This document shows positions 48,540-61,428 of a stretch of DNA of 64,000 bases, piece after piece. The stretch spans positions 22,848,501-22,912,500 of the forward strand of contig OX291557.1 in NCBI GenBank assembly GCA_946406115.1, in the 5' to 3' direction. The position numbers and the translations under genes are program-made. The DNA is from Apoda limacodes. Lineage: Eukaryota; Arthropoda; Insecta; Lepidoptera; Limacodidae. Under the pieces are notes generated by a model. The model saw only the letters and a list, made by a program, of their open reading frames with translations, ran no database searches and was not told the origin of the DNA. Every line of letters begins with the position of its first letter. The first letter of the stretch is position 1.

Positions 48540-48775
48540 GTCTTTGGGATAAGTTGTAAGCCGCTCGTACAGCCCTCTTCTGCAGCACAAATATCTGCGT
48601 GTCCTTATAATAAAATGCCGTAGGACATCACGCTGCTGATATTTTTGACCGCGAAAACTGAAGAAATAAAGCTATTCGCCAATCCGTCTATGTGTGGGTC
48701 ACATGGAAGCTACGTTGATCGCTTACCATCAAGCGGACCGCAAGCTTGTTTGCCACCTTAGTGGTAGGTATTAAA
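48540..48775 (+). repeat. LINE 3'-end repeat within the unit
   Basis: Ends 'cgcttaccatcaagcggacc' then 'gcaagcttgtttgccacctt', matching 36640-36725 in the same orientation. Confidence 0.65.
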
Positions 48776-48827
48776 AAAAAAAGCTTCGCATCTAAATATT
48801 GTGTTATCTATACCAGATCTAATTGCT

Positions 48828-49196
48828 ACTCGTTTATAAGTTAGTATACTCGTTTATTAGTTAGTATACTCGTTTATTAGTTAGTATACTCGTTTATAAG
48901 TTAGTATACTCGTTTATAAGTTAGTATACTCGTTTATTAGTTAGTATACTCGTTTATAAGTTAGTATACTCGTTTATAAGTTAGTATACTCGTTTATAAG
49001 TTAGTATACTAGTTTATAAGTTAGTATACTAGTTTATAAGTTAGTATACTCGTTTATTAGTTAGTATACTCGTTTATTAGTTAGTATACTCGTTTATAAG
49101 TTAGTATACTCGTTTATAAGTTAGTATACTCGTTTATAAGTTAGTGTACTAGTTTATAAGTTAGTATACTCGTTTATAAGTTAGTTTACTAGTTTT
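48828..49196. repeat. 20-bp minisatellite, ~18 units (copy 1)
   Basis: Consensus 'actcgtttataagttagtat'; variants have tta for ata in 'ttataag/ttattag' or 'actag' for 'actcg'. It starts after 'agatctaattgct' and ends at 'ttagtttactagtttt'. The variant order is identical in copies 1 and 2. Confidence 0.97.
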
Positions 49197-49389
49197 CACC
49201 TGGCAGAGGGGTTAGGTTCAAAATATTTGGATTTCTTACTATTTTACAACAAATTTTAAGCGGACAATTTGTTAACATTATCTAAGATGGTTTTGCTTCG
49301 TTTAATTTTGAATAAAAATGTTGTTTTGAAGTGTGCAAACTAATTCTTGATTTTCTATAACGACTTTTGGCAAATAGGAATAACCCAGT

Positions 49390-51146
49390 AATAGAACCCT
49401 GTGGGACACCCATTTAAATATTACACCTATGGGCGGTGGGTGATCTGTTTATTTATATTAAAAAAAACATAAAATTAACATATAAATTGACAAACATGTT
49501 AACCAAATGTTTCACTATTTATTACATTCCATGTGGCCTTTATTTTACAATCAGAATTTTTAATTTTATTACTTAAATGTATTGATTTTACAACTCTGCA
49601 CACTTTATAAATATTTTTAAATAAATTTTGACATAGTCGGTGAACGAGGAGAGTGGTTATATAATTTCATTCCATACAACTCATACAACGTAGTTCGACT
49701 TCGGTGTATTCCTACAGTAGCCCAGTCCTTGAATTTCATTTTATCATTTGGCCTAAAAGTTTTTACTTTAAACACTTGCTCAAACTCATTACTTAAGAAA
49801 TCAAAAAAATATTATAAAGATTATTAGCATTATCATGCATGGAATGTAAAAATTTTTTTCATTTTCTTTTCAATATTTGCTTTAAAATTGTCTAATCGAG
49901 CAGTGGTCACATATCTACAAGTAACTAGCTGAGTTTTTTATTGTTGTGTAGAATTTCTATTATTTGACCACAGTAATAGGATGGCAAATTGTTAATAATA
50001 GATTTATCCTTTAGGTACTTCAACGTTACAGAAAATATAAATAATATCTAAACATGCAACTGAAGTCGATTTAATTCTAGTTGGTTCCAGGAACAAATAA
50101 TTTAAGTCAAAACTTGTAAGTAAGTAAATAAGTTAATGTCTTGTTTGGGAACTGTCTAAAAGATTAACATTAAAACCACCGCAAACAATAACTGACTTTT
50201 TAAAATGACAAACGTTTTTTTGAACTTGTTCCATTACAGGCTCAAAAGCATTATAATTTGCAGAGGGGGGGGGGGGGGGGGGGCGATACACACAAAGTAC
50301 ATATATTATAATTAAGTTCTAAACAAGAACATTCTATTATGCGTTCAAGTGAGAGGCCAACTATATATCCTTTCGGTCTTTTCGGTCGTGTATATTATTA
50401 TAAACAATTATTAATGAACCCCCTCGAATTGCATTTTTTTCGAATAAAGGCACTGGACACACAATGATTGGGAAAACTAAACATTAATTCAAGTTCACTT
50501 AGCCAATGCTCAACCCCCTACTCCTCCTTTCCCGCGAGTAGGCGCGTTAAAGTTACGGTCGCGACAACTACTGGAATAAGAGGGTTCCGTAGGATAAGAT
50601 TAAATTCTAAAATCACTGTTACTAAAGGATTGATAGATAATAAACCGCTGAAACTATATTAATAAGAACCATTCGTTTTCATTTACTTTCCCTGTAGGAA
50701 ACATCCCAGAGCGAACATAAAATAAAACAGCCCTTAGCACCTCAGTGCAAGGGTTGAATGTGATTGTAATACTCATAGCCTAGTCGGGCTCCTGAAAGCA
50801 CTACATCACACACACAACATATGTATATTATGACTTTTCTTGAATATTTTGATGAACAATATTAAAAAAACAGGCACTGTCTGTTGTCAAAGGACTCAGT
50901 TTAAATTATGATCTAAAGTAGGAACTGACTGGGTGTAGCTAATAACAACAGCACTATAAGACATAGCACTAACGTTAGACAGGTCAATAGACTCCTTAAT
51001 ACTACTTATATCTAAATCATGTATATTAGAAGCTAACAAGGTAGCTATTTCTCGTCTACATTTCATTGGCATGGACATACCAGCCGGTGACAATCTAAAA
51101 TTATAAAGAAATTTATTTATGTCAAAATATAGAATTGCATCGTTAT
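49390..51146 (-). pseudogene. Jockey/CR1-like LINE remnant: end of ORF1, endonuclease, RT scrap (copy 1)
   Basis: Read on the minus strand from 51146: an open 'NDAILYFDINKFLYNFRLSP...' frame ends at 50896 (end of ORF1). After a short gap 'FFNIVHQNIQ' opens the apurinic-like endonuclease of ORF2. Around 49660-49830 comes 'KDWATVGIHRSRTTLYELYGM', the endonuclease-RT linker. Near 49400 'GVPQGSI' marks RT motif 3, after which homology is lost by deletion. Many stops. A poly-G tract (G19, 50265-50283) interrupts it. Equivalent segments are in copies 2 (about 55381-57134) and 3 (about 61620-63374, continuing to the window end). Confidence 0.75.
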
Positions 51147-54100
51147 ATTTTTTTTTAAATACAAAGTGACGATGTCGGGTAACTTTATAATCAATTTTTT
51201 TTCGATACACAGAAAGGTACTAATTTTTTTGAACAAAGGTACCAAATAGTACCAATTAGGTACTGAAGCCTCAGTAGTATTTCAATAAGAAATTTTTACC
51301 TCGACCCGCCATCCTGACGAACACGTGATTTTTGGTAGAAATTAATGTTTTAAATGCACTAGATGATATACCAACTGATCTACGGGGCGATTCAAGTCAG
51401 TAAAAACCATCTAGTTCCAAAATAACTGACATACATTGTCTATTTTTTTCTTTAAAATGTGTAAAATAACGATCTAATTAGTAATGTAGGTCATTACCAT
51501 CAACTTATTTTGCAAATTTTTTCATTGAAACGTAATTAACGGACAGTGCATGTCACATTCATCTAGGAACCAGATAGTTTTTACTGACTTGAATCGCCCC
51601 GCTGGTAGACGTTGTTCTGCCCTCAGTGTGACCAGATTTAGCAGGATTGGACTCTTGCAGCAGCTTTATTAATCTAGCAGTTTTTAGCAGGATCGGCGAT
51701 CCAGATCGTCTTCAATAACTTAAGAAATTGAAGGACGTTTGTTATTTTGTGTCTTTTAGGGACCTCCGATTAACCAGAAACCAGTGACTTTAAATAATAC
51801 GTATAATTTAATGAGAGTCCAATCTCTAGAGCCTAAAGCATTGTTTTTTTAATATTGAGTTTACAAGATAAGGCTCAAGCCCAAATCATAGTTTTCTTGA
51901 TTAAGTTTTCAAAATAAAGGCAATTAAGAAAACATAGGGTTCAGACTCACTGAAGTGCAGGTGAATAAAAAATTTGTAATTTTGCCATCAAGGTATGCAT
52001 TGGGTCATGGGTGTATGGTAGATAGGTACCTAATAAGAAATAAAACCAAAGCATCGCATATTTATTAGGTAAGCATATAAAAATATTTCTATGCATGCAT
52101 TTATGCATGAATTGAAAGCCATCGAAAAAGGTATCGAATTATTTAAAAAATTATCATATCTCGAGGAACTTTCACGGGAAAAAGATAAGTAATAATTGTT
52201 CTGTTTATAGTAAATAATATTTTTTTAAATGAAAAAATTTAAATAACCGTATAATTGGAAATAAATGCCACTACTCGTATGAATACTTATGTTTATATGC
52301 TTTCCTACACACGAAGACAAGCTGCCTAGGCAACTTATGAGTTAGCATTGTCTTAGCATTTTTTGTAAAGCATTTCGCAGATTTTGCCCTATATCTGGTC
52401 GCACCGTCTGCCCCTTCCGTTAAACATCACGCTATTATTAGGCTATCAAATGCAAAAAAAAATTAAAAGTCCTCCGACCGGGAGAGAGATTAGCGCCTTC
52501 AAACAAACAAACCTACTCTGTAGCTTTAATATGTTGATATAATGCTGCGCATTTATGCACTACATTGGATTTAATTGCAATTTGTTGCAATAAAAACCGG
52601 CCGTGCGTGAGTCAGAATAGCGTAGAGGGTTCCGTTCCACCACAGAATGCAGGAGCCCGACTCGGACTTGACTGATTTGTTTTATTAGTCATTTTACTAT
52701 AAAGCTTACACTATAATTGTTTGAAGCTTGTATCAAATTTTGTTTTTACGATAGACCAGACGCAGTAAAAAAATGGTTTCTTGTATGGAAATCGCTTTAA
52801 TTTTTTTTTATTGGGATATCCGCCATAATTTACCTATGCATCTACTTACATCGATCTAAATAAAAGATAGAGTCCTTTGGACAAACGGACAGACAGCGTA
52901 GCCTGAGCCGTAAGCGTGGCATTAGCCTTAGGAATAGGACTCTTACGCATTAGCAACGCATTGACTAAAAATACATTTTTTTAAACCACGAGTTTAAACT
53001 TTGGGAAACTGACAAACTATAGGTAGTAAGGACCGTGGGATGTCGCTTAGTGCAACTGTTCAAGGAGCTTATTGGAAACAGTCTTGAGCTATTCGAAGTC
53101 AGGAGTTCGAGAGAAAAATGTATGCAAGTACATTCACGGGTTTCGAGAGGTGTCAGATTTTCATACATTTTTGTAACGAATACCAGAGTTCGAATAGCTC
53201 GAGACTGTTCCCAATAAGGTCCTAGGTCTTACCTCTGGAGACCCATGAAAGTACTTGCATACATTTTACTACTGAATTATCGTGTCTGGTGCAGGTACTC
53301 GAGACTGTTCAAATAAGCTCCCTGTTCTGTAGCTGTACAGTTGGGAGAATTATGGTTTCACCATAAACAGTTAAGCAATTTTTCAAAAGTCCACGCAAAC
53401 AAGTCGCAGGAATAAGCGAGTATAAGTAGCTAGTATAATAGTAAGATCAGAATATTTGTATATATATTTATATATATATATATTAAGAACTACAAGGCTA
53501 CAAGCTGGATGGAAGCTGATTCCTCCCATATTTCACAACATACTGCTGACCACCGAAAGTTCTTGAATTCCTTTTATTCTGTAAACTACAAAGAAAAGGA
53601 AGTTTGGAAATAAGATTGTTTATTTTATCGTCATATCAAAACAAATGTGTGCAATTGTTTGGTGGATACAGTGTGAATCAGGGCGAAGTCTGTTTTCCAA
53701 TTTTACTTTCTTTCATTTTCTTTTCATATAAGATTTAGGTTTACCTATATTTACAAATATTTAGTAAAAGTTTGTATGGAAAAATTTGATTCGGGTGCAC
53801 CTAAATAAGAATTACAGATTTTTAGAATTTATTACACCGCCGGCGTCACGGAGTTATGGGTCAACATATCAAAATGCATAAAACATACGCGACAAAAACC
53901 CATAGAATTCTTTTCTTTGTAAACTCGGGTAAAAAATACGCAACGTATTATTAACCTCCTACTTTTGAAAGTTCAGTTTGAAAAAACTGGTGAAGTGCGA
54001 GTTAGAGTCGCGATTTTATCATCATAAGCTTTTTCAAAGTTCTGTCTTAAATTTTATTTACGTACTTCTACAGAGATTTTATTTTAAAAACGGACTCATT

Positions 54101-57100
54101 GACTTTTAAATGAATTATCTATTTTCTTAAGCCTTGTGTGAATTAAAGCAAGTTTGTGTCTGATTCGCGTACTATGAATAGTACTATGAATATGACTATT
54201 CTTTTTAAACGATAATTATTCTTCTGAACATAAATTAAATTCTCTTAAACTAGCTTGTGCCCACGGTTCCACCCGCCCTAAATTCGGTTATCGGTGTAGG
54301 ACTGTAACGGCAATTCCTAATTTATAGAAAAGAAACCGACTCACACTTGACATTTTCAAGTTGCCTATGTCCTTTCTCGGGACTCAAACTATCTTTAAGC
54401 CAAATTTCATCTTAATCGATACAGCGGTTTGAAGAGGTAACAGACAGAGTTACTTTCGCATTTATAATACTTATTAGTATGGATATACTGAGATGGTAAG
54501 GTCAAAACATGGATTTATCTCTTTGACAGTGTCTTTGGGATAAGTTGTAAGCCGCTCGTACAGCCCTCTTCTGCAGCACAAATATCTGCGTGTCCTTATA
54601 ATAAAATGCCGTAGGACATCACGCTGCTGATATTTTTGACCGCGAAAACTGAAGAAATAAAGCTATTCGCCAATCCGTCTATGTGTGGGTCACATGGAAG
54701 CTACGTTGATCGCTTACCATCAAGCGGACCGCAAGCTTGTTTGCCACCTTAGTGGTAGGTATTAAAAAAAAAAGCTTCGCATCTAAATATTGTGTTATCT
54801 ATACCAGATCTAATTGCTACTCGTTTATAAGTTAGTATACTCGTTTATTAGTTAGTATACTCGTTTATTAGTTAGTATACTCGTTTATAAGTTAGTATAC
54901 TCGTTTATAAGTTAGTATACTCGTTTATTAGTTAGTATACTCGTTTATAAGTTAGTATACTCGTTTATAAGTTAGTATACTCGTTTATAAGTTAGTATAC
55001 TAGTTTATAAGTTAGTATACTAGTTTATAAGTTAGTATACTCGTTTATTAGTTAGTATACTCGTTTATTAGTTAGTATACTCGTTTATAAGTTAGTATAC
55101 TCGTTTATAAGTTAGTATACTCGTTTATAAGTTAGTGTACTAGTTTATAAGTTAGTATACTCGTTTATAAGTTAGTTTACTAGTTTTCACCTGGCAGAGG
55201 GGTTAGGTTCAAAATATTTGGATTTCTTACTATTTTACAACAAATTTTAAGCGGACAATTTGTTAACATTATCTAAGATGGTTTTGCTTCGTTTAATTTT
55301 GAATAAAAATGTTGTTTTGAAGTGTGCAAACTAATTCTTGATTTTCTATAACGACTTTTGGCAAATAGGAATAACCCAGTAATAGAACCCTGTGGGACAC
55401 CCATTTAAATATTACACCTATGGGCGGTGGGTGATCTGTTTATTTATATTAAAAAAAACATAAAATTAACATATAAATTGACAAACATGTTAACCAAATG
55501 TTTCACTATTTATTACATTCCATGTGGCCTTTATTTTACAATCAGAATTTTTAATTTTATTACTTAAATGTATTGATTTTACAACTCTGCACACTTTATA
55601 AATATTTTTAAATAAATTTTGACATAGTCGGTGAACGAGGAGAGTGGTTATATAATTTCATTCCATACAACTCATACAACGTAGTTCGACTTCGGTGTAT
55701 TCCTACAGTAGCCCAGTCCTTGAATTTCATTTTATCATTTGGCCTAAAAGTTTTTACTTTAAACACTTGCTCAAACTCATTACTTAAGAAATCAAAAAAA
55801 TATTATAAAGATTATTAGCATTATCATGCATGGAATGTAAAAATTTTTTTCATTTTCTTTTCAATATTTGCTTTAAAATTGTCTAATCGAGCAGTGGTCA
55901 CATATCTACAAGTAACTAGCTGAGTTTTTTATTGTTGTGTAGAATTTCTATTATTTGACCACAGTAATAGGATGGCAAATTGTTAATAATAGATTTATCC
56001 TTTAGGTACTTCAACGTTACAGAAAATATAAATAATATCTAAACATGCAACTGAAGTCGATTTAATTCTAGTTGGTTCCAGGAACAAATAATTTAAGTCA
56101 AAACTTGTAAGTAAGTAAATAAGTTAATGTCTTGTTTGGGAACTGTCTAAAAGATTAACATTAAAACCACCGCAAACAATAACTGACTTTTTAAAATGAC
56201 AAACGTTTTTTTGAACTTGTTCCATTACAGGCTCAAAAGCATTATAATTTGCAGAGGGGGGGGGGGGGGGGCGATACACACAAAGTACATATATTATAAT
56301 TAAGTTCTAAACAAGAACATTCTATTATGCGTTCAAGTGAGAGGCCAACTATATATCCTTTCGGTCTTTTCGGTCGTGTATATTATTATAAACAATTATT
56401 AATGAACCCCCTCGAATTGCATTTTTTTCGAATAAAGGCACTGGACACACAATGATTGGGAAAACTAAACATTAATTCAAGTTCACTTAGCCAATGCTCA
56501 ACCCCCTACTCCTCCTTTCCCGCGAGTAGGCGCGTTAAAGTTACGGTCGCGACAACTACTGGAATAAGAGGGTTCCGTAGGATAAGATTAAATTCTAAAA
56601 TCACTGTTACTAAAGGATTGATAGATAATAAACCGCTGAAACTATATTAATAAGAACCATTCGTTTTCATTTACTTTCCCTGTAGGAAACATCCCAGAGC
56701 GAACATAAAATAAAACAGCCCTTAGCACCTCAGTGCAAGGGTTGAATGTGATTGTAATACTCATAGCCTAGTCGGGCTCCTGAAAGCACTACATCACACA
56801 CACAACATATGTATATTATGACTTTTCTTGAATATTTTGATGAACAATATTAAAAAAACAGGCACTGTCTGTTGTCAAAGGACTCAGTTTAAATTATGAT
56901 CTAAAGTAGGAACTGACTGGGTGTAGCTAATAACAACAGCACTATAAGACATAGCACTAACGTTAGACAGGTCAATAGACTCCTTAATACTACTTATATC
57001 TAAATCATGTATATTAGAAGCTAACAAGGTAGCTATTTCTCGTCTACATTTCATTGGCATGGACATACCAGCCGGTGACAATCTAAAATTATAAAGAAAT

Positions 57101-57134
57101 TTATTTATGTCAAAATATAGAATTGCATCGTTAT
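51147..57134. repeat. 6-kb tandem unit, copy 2 (5988 bp)
   Basis: Same content and order as copy 1; the 3-bp length difference is in the poly-G tract (G16 against G19). Private substitutions include 'cctttTattctg' and 'gcccAcggttcc'. Confidence 0.98.
54819..55187. repeat. 20-bp minisatellite, ~18 units (copy 2)
   Basis: Same length and same succession of variants as the array in copy 1. Confidence 0.97.
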
Positions 57135-59444
57135 ATTTTTTTTTAAATACAAAGTGACGATGTCGGGTAACTTTATAATCAATTTTTTTTCGATACACAG
57201 AAAGGTACTAATTTTTTTGAACAAAGGTACCAAATAGTACCAATTAGGTACTGAAGCCTCAGTAGTATTTCAATAAGAAATTTTTACCTCGACCCGCCAT
57301 CCTGACGAACACGTGATTTTTGGTAGAAATTAATGTTTTAAATGCACTAGATGATATACCAACTGATCTACGGGGCGATTCAAGTCAGTAAAAACCATCT
57401 AGTTCCAAAATAACTGACATACATTGTCTATTTTTTTCTTTAAAATGTGTAAAATAACGATCTAATTAGTAATGTAGGTCATTACCATCAACTTATTTTG
57501 CAAATTTTTTCATTGAAACGTAATTAACGGACAGTGCATGTCACATTCATCTAGGAACCAGATAGTTTTTACTGACTTGAATCGCCCCGCTGGTAGACGT
57601 TGTTCTGCCCTCAGTGTGACCAGATTTAGCAGGATTGGACTCTTGCAGCAGCTTTATTAATCTAGCAGTTTTTAGCAGGATCGGCGATCCAGATCGTCTT
57701 CAATAACTTAAGAAATTGAAGGACGTTTGTTATTTTGTGTCTTTTAGGGACCTCCGATTAACCAGAAACCAGTGACTTTAAATAATACGTATAATTTAAT
57801 GAGAGTCCAATCTCTAGAGCCTAAAGCATTGTTTTTTTAATATTGAGTTTACAAGATAAGGCTCAAGCCCAAATCATAGTTTTCTTGATTAAGTTTTCAA
57901 AATAAAGGCAATTAAGAAAACATAGGGTTCAGACTCACTGAAGTGCAGGTGAATAAAAAATTTGTAATTTTGCCATCAAGGTATGCATTGGGTCATGGGT
58001 GTATGGTAGATAGGTACCTAATAAGAAATAAAACCAAAGCATCGCATATTTATTAGGTAAGCATATAAAAATATTTCTATGCATGCATTTATGCATGAAT
58101 TGAAAGCCATCGAAAAAGGTATCGAATTATTTAAAAAATTATCATATCTCGAGGAACTTTCACGGGAAAAAGATAAGTAATAATTGTTCTGTTTATAGTA
58201 AATAATATTTTTTTAAATGAAAAAATTTAAATAACCGTATAATTGGAAATAAATGCCACTACTCGTATGAATACTTATGTTTATATGCTTTCCTACACAC
58301 GAAGACAAGCTGCCTAGGCAACTTATGAGTTAGCATTGTCTTAGCATTTTTTGTAAAGCATTTCGCAGATTTTGCCCTATATCTGGTCGCACCGTCTGCC
58401 CCTTCCGTTAAACATCACGCTATTATTAGGCTATCAAATGCAAAAAAAAATTAAAAGTCCTCCGACCGGGAGAGAGATTAGCGCCTTCAAACAAACAAAC
58501 CTACTCTGTAGCTTTAATATGTTGATATAATGCTGCGCATTTATGCACTACATTGGATTTAATTGCAATTTGTTGCAATAAAAACCGGCCGTGCGTGAGT
58601 CAGAATAGCGTAGAGGGTTCCGTTCCACCACAGAATGCAGGAGCCCGACTCGGACTTGACTGATTTGTTTTATTAGTCATTTTACTATAAAGCTTACACT
58701 ATAATTGTTTGAAGCTTGTATCAAATTTTGTTTTTACGATAGACCAGACGCAGTAAAAAAATGGTTTCTTGTATGGAAATCGCTTTAATTTTTTTTTATT
58801 GGGATATCCGCCATAATTTACCTATGCATCTACTTACATCGATCTAAATAAAAGATAGAGTCCTTTGGACAAACGGACAGACAGCGTAGCCTGAGCCGTA
58901 AGCGTGGCATTAGCCTTAGGAATAGGACTCTTACGCATTAGCAACGCATTGACTAAAAATACATTTTTTTAAACCACGAGTTTAAACTTTGGGAAACTGA
59001 CAAACTATAGGTAGTAAGGACCGTGGGATGTCGCTTAGTGCAACTGTTCAAGGAGCTTATTGGAAACAGTCTTGAGCTATTCGAAGTCAGGAGTTCGAGA
59101 GAAAAATGTATGCAAGTACATTCACGGGTTTCGAGAGGTGTCAGATTTTCATACATTTTTGTAACGAATACCAGAGTTCGAATAGCTCGAGACTGTTCCC
59201 AATAAGGTCCTAGGTCTTACCTCTGGAGACCCATGAAAGTACTTGCATACATTTTACTACTGAATTATCGTGTCTGGTGCAGGTACTCGAGACTGTTCAA
59301 ATAAGCTCCCTGTTCTGTAGCTGTACAGTTGGGAGAATTATGGTTTCACCATAAACAGTTAAGCAATTTTTCAAAAGTCCACGCAAACAAGTCGCAGGAA
59401 TAAGCGAGTATAAGTAGCTAGTATAATAGTAAGATCAGAATATT

Positions 59445-59445
<1 letters not shown>

Positions 59446-59506
<61 letters not shown>
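59446..59506. repeat. Pure TA microsatellite in copy 3
   Basis: About 30 TA units. Copies 1 and 2 have a shorter tract broken by 'ttta' at the same place (47466-47494, 53457-53485). It creates a spurious Tyr-Ile frame. Confidence 0.95.
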
Positions 59507-59508
<2 letters not shown>

Positions 59509-60839
59509 GAACTACAAGGCTACAAGCTGGATGGAAGCTGATTCCTCCCATATTTCACAACATACTGCTGACCACCGAAAGTTCTTGAATTCCTTTGATT
59601 CTGTAAACTACAAAGAAAAGGAAGTTTGGAAATAAGATTGTTTATTTTATCGTCATATCAAAACAAATGTGTGCAATTGTTTGGTGGATACAGTGTGAAT
59701 CAGGGCGAAGTCTGTTTTCCAATTTTACTTTCTTTCATTTTCTTTTCATATAAGATTTAGGTTTACCTATACTTACAAATATTTAGTAAAAGTTTGTATG
59801 GAAAAATTTGATTCGGGTGCACCTTAATAAGAATTACAGATTTTTAGAATTTATTACACCGCCGGCGTCACGGAGTTATGGGTCAACATATCAAAATGCA
59901 TAAAACATACGCGACAAAAACCCATAGAATTCTTTTCTTTGTAAACTCGGGTAAAAAATACGCAACGTATTATTAACCTCTTACTTTTGAAAGTTCAGTT
60001 TGAAAAAACCGGTGAAGTGCGAGTTAGAGTCGCGATTTTATCATCATAAGCTTTTTCAAAGTTCTGTCTTAAATTTTATTTACGTACTTCTACAGAGATT
60101 TTATTTTAAAAACGGACTCATTGACTTTTAAATGAATTATCTATTTTCTTAAGCCTTGTGTGAATTAAAGCAAGTTTGTGTCTGATTCGCGTACTATGAA
60201 TAGTACTATGAATATGACTATTCTTTTTAAACGATAATTATTCTTCTGAACATAAATTAAATTCTCTTAAACTAGCTTGTGCCCGCGGTTCCACCCGCCC
60301 TAAATTCGGTTATCGGTGTAGGACTGTAACGGCAATTCCTAATTTATAGAAAAGAAACCGACTCACACTTGACATTTTCAAGTTGCCTATGTCCTTTCTC
60401 GGGACTCAAACTATCTTTAAGCCAAATTTCATCTTAATCGATACAGCGGTTTGAAGAGGTAACAGACAGAGTTACTTTCGCATTTATAATACTTATTAGT
60501 ATGGATATACTGAGATGGTAAGGTCAAAACATGGATTTATCTCTTTGACAGTGTCTTTGGGATAAGTTGTAAGCCGCTCGTACAGCCCTCTTCTGCAGCA
60601 CAAATATCTGCGTGTCCTTATAATAAAATGCCGTAGGACATCACGCTGCTGATATTTTTGACCGCGAAAACTGAAGAAATAAAGCTATTCGCCAATCCGT
60701 CTATGTGTGGGTCACATGGAAGCTACGTTGATCGCTTACCATCAAGCGGACCGCAAGCTTGTTTGCCACCTTAGTGGTAGGTATTAAAAAAAAAGCTTCG
60801 CATCTAAATATTGTGTTATCTATACCAGATCTAATTGCT

Positions 60840-61428
60840 ACTCGTTTATAAGTTAGTATACTCGTTTATAAGTTAGTATACTCGTTTATTAGTTAGTATA
60901 CTCGTTTATAAGTTAGTATACTCGTTTATAAGTTAGTATACTCGTTTATTAGTTAGTATACTCGTTTATTAGTTAGTATACTCGTTTATAAGTTAGTATA
61001 CTCGTTTATAAGTTAGTATACTAGTTTATAAGTTAGTATACTAGTTTATAAGTTAGTATACTAGTTTATAAGTTAGTATACTCGTTTATTAGTTAGTATA
61101 CTCGTTTATTAGTTAGTATACTCGTTTATAAGTTAGTATACTTGTTTATAAGTTAGTATACTCGTTTATAAGTTAGTATACTAGTTTATAAGTTAGTATA
61201 CTAGTTTATAAGTTAGTATACTCGTTTATAAGTTAGTATACTAGTTTATAAGTTAGTATACTAGTTTATAAGTTAGTATACTCGTTTATAAGTTAGTATA
61301 CTCGTTTATAAGTTAGTGTACTAGTTTATAAGTTAGTATACTCGTTTATAAGTTAGTATACTCGTTTATAAGTTAGTGTACTAGTTTATAAGTTAGTATA
61401 CTCGTTTATAAGTTAGTTTACTAGTTTT
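60840..61428. repeat. 20-bp minisatellite, ~29 units (copy 3)
   Basis: Same consensus as the other arrays, but expanded by 11 units and with a different variant order in the middle; the last units are the same. Confidence 0.97.

Larger units (their letters stand above)
45156..51146. repeat. 6-kb tandem unit, copy 1 (5991 bp)
   Basis: Begins 'a' plus nine T and 'aaatacaaagtgacgatgtc', and ends 'tatagaattgcatcgttat'. The next copy follows with no gap. The unit contains, in order: a MITE, RTE-tail repeat, 'aacagtctcgag' MITE, TA tract, 'aatattataaatgc' family repeat, LINE-end repeat, 20-bp minisatellite, and a minus-strand LINE remnant with a poly-G tract. No host gene. Differences from copies 2 and 3 are a handful of substitutions (for example 'ggtacgaattt' here against 'ggtactaattt'). 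Confidence 0.98.

Noticed and set aside
48828..49196. Regularly spaced 20-bp repeats resembling a CRISPR array
   Set aside because: The repeats are directly adjacent with no unique spacers, in a eukaryotic genome; it is a minisatellite.
50468..50662. 64-codon frame 'MGKLNINSSSLSQCS...' present three times
   Set aside because: It is antisense to the LINE endonuclease remnant and has no family likeness.
59444..59635. 63-codon frame beginning with alternating Tyr-Ile
   Set aside because: It is produced by the expanded TA microsatellite of copy 3.
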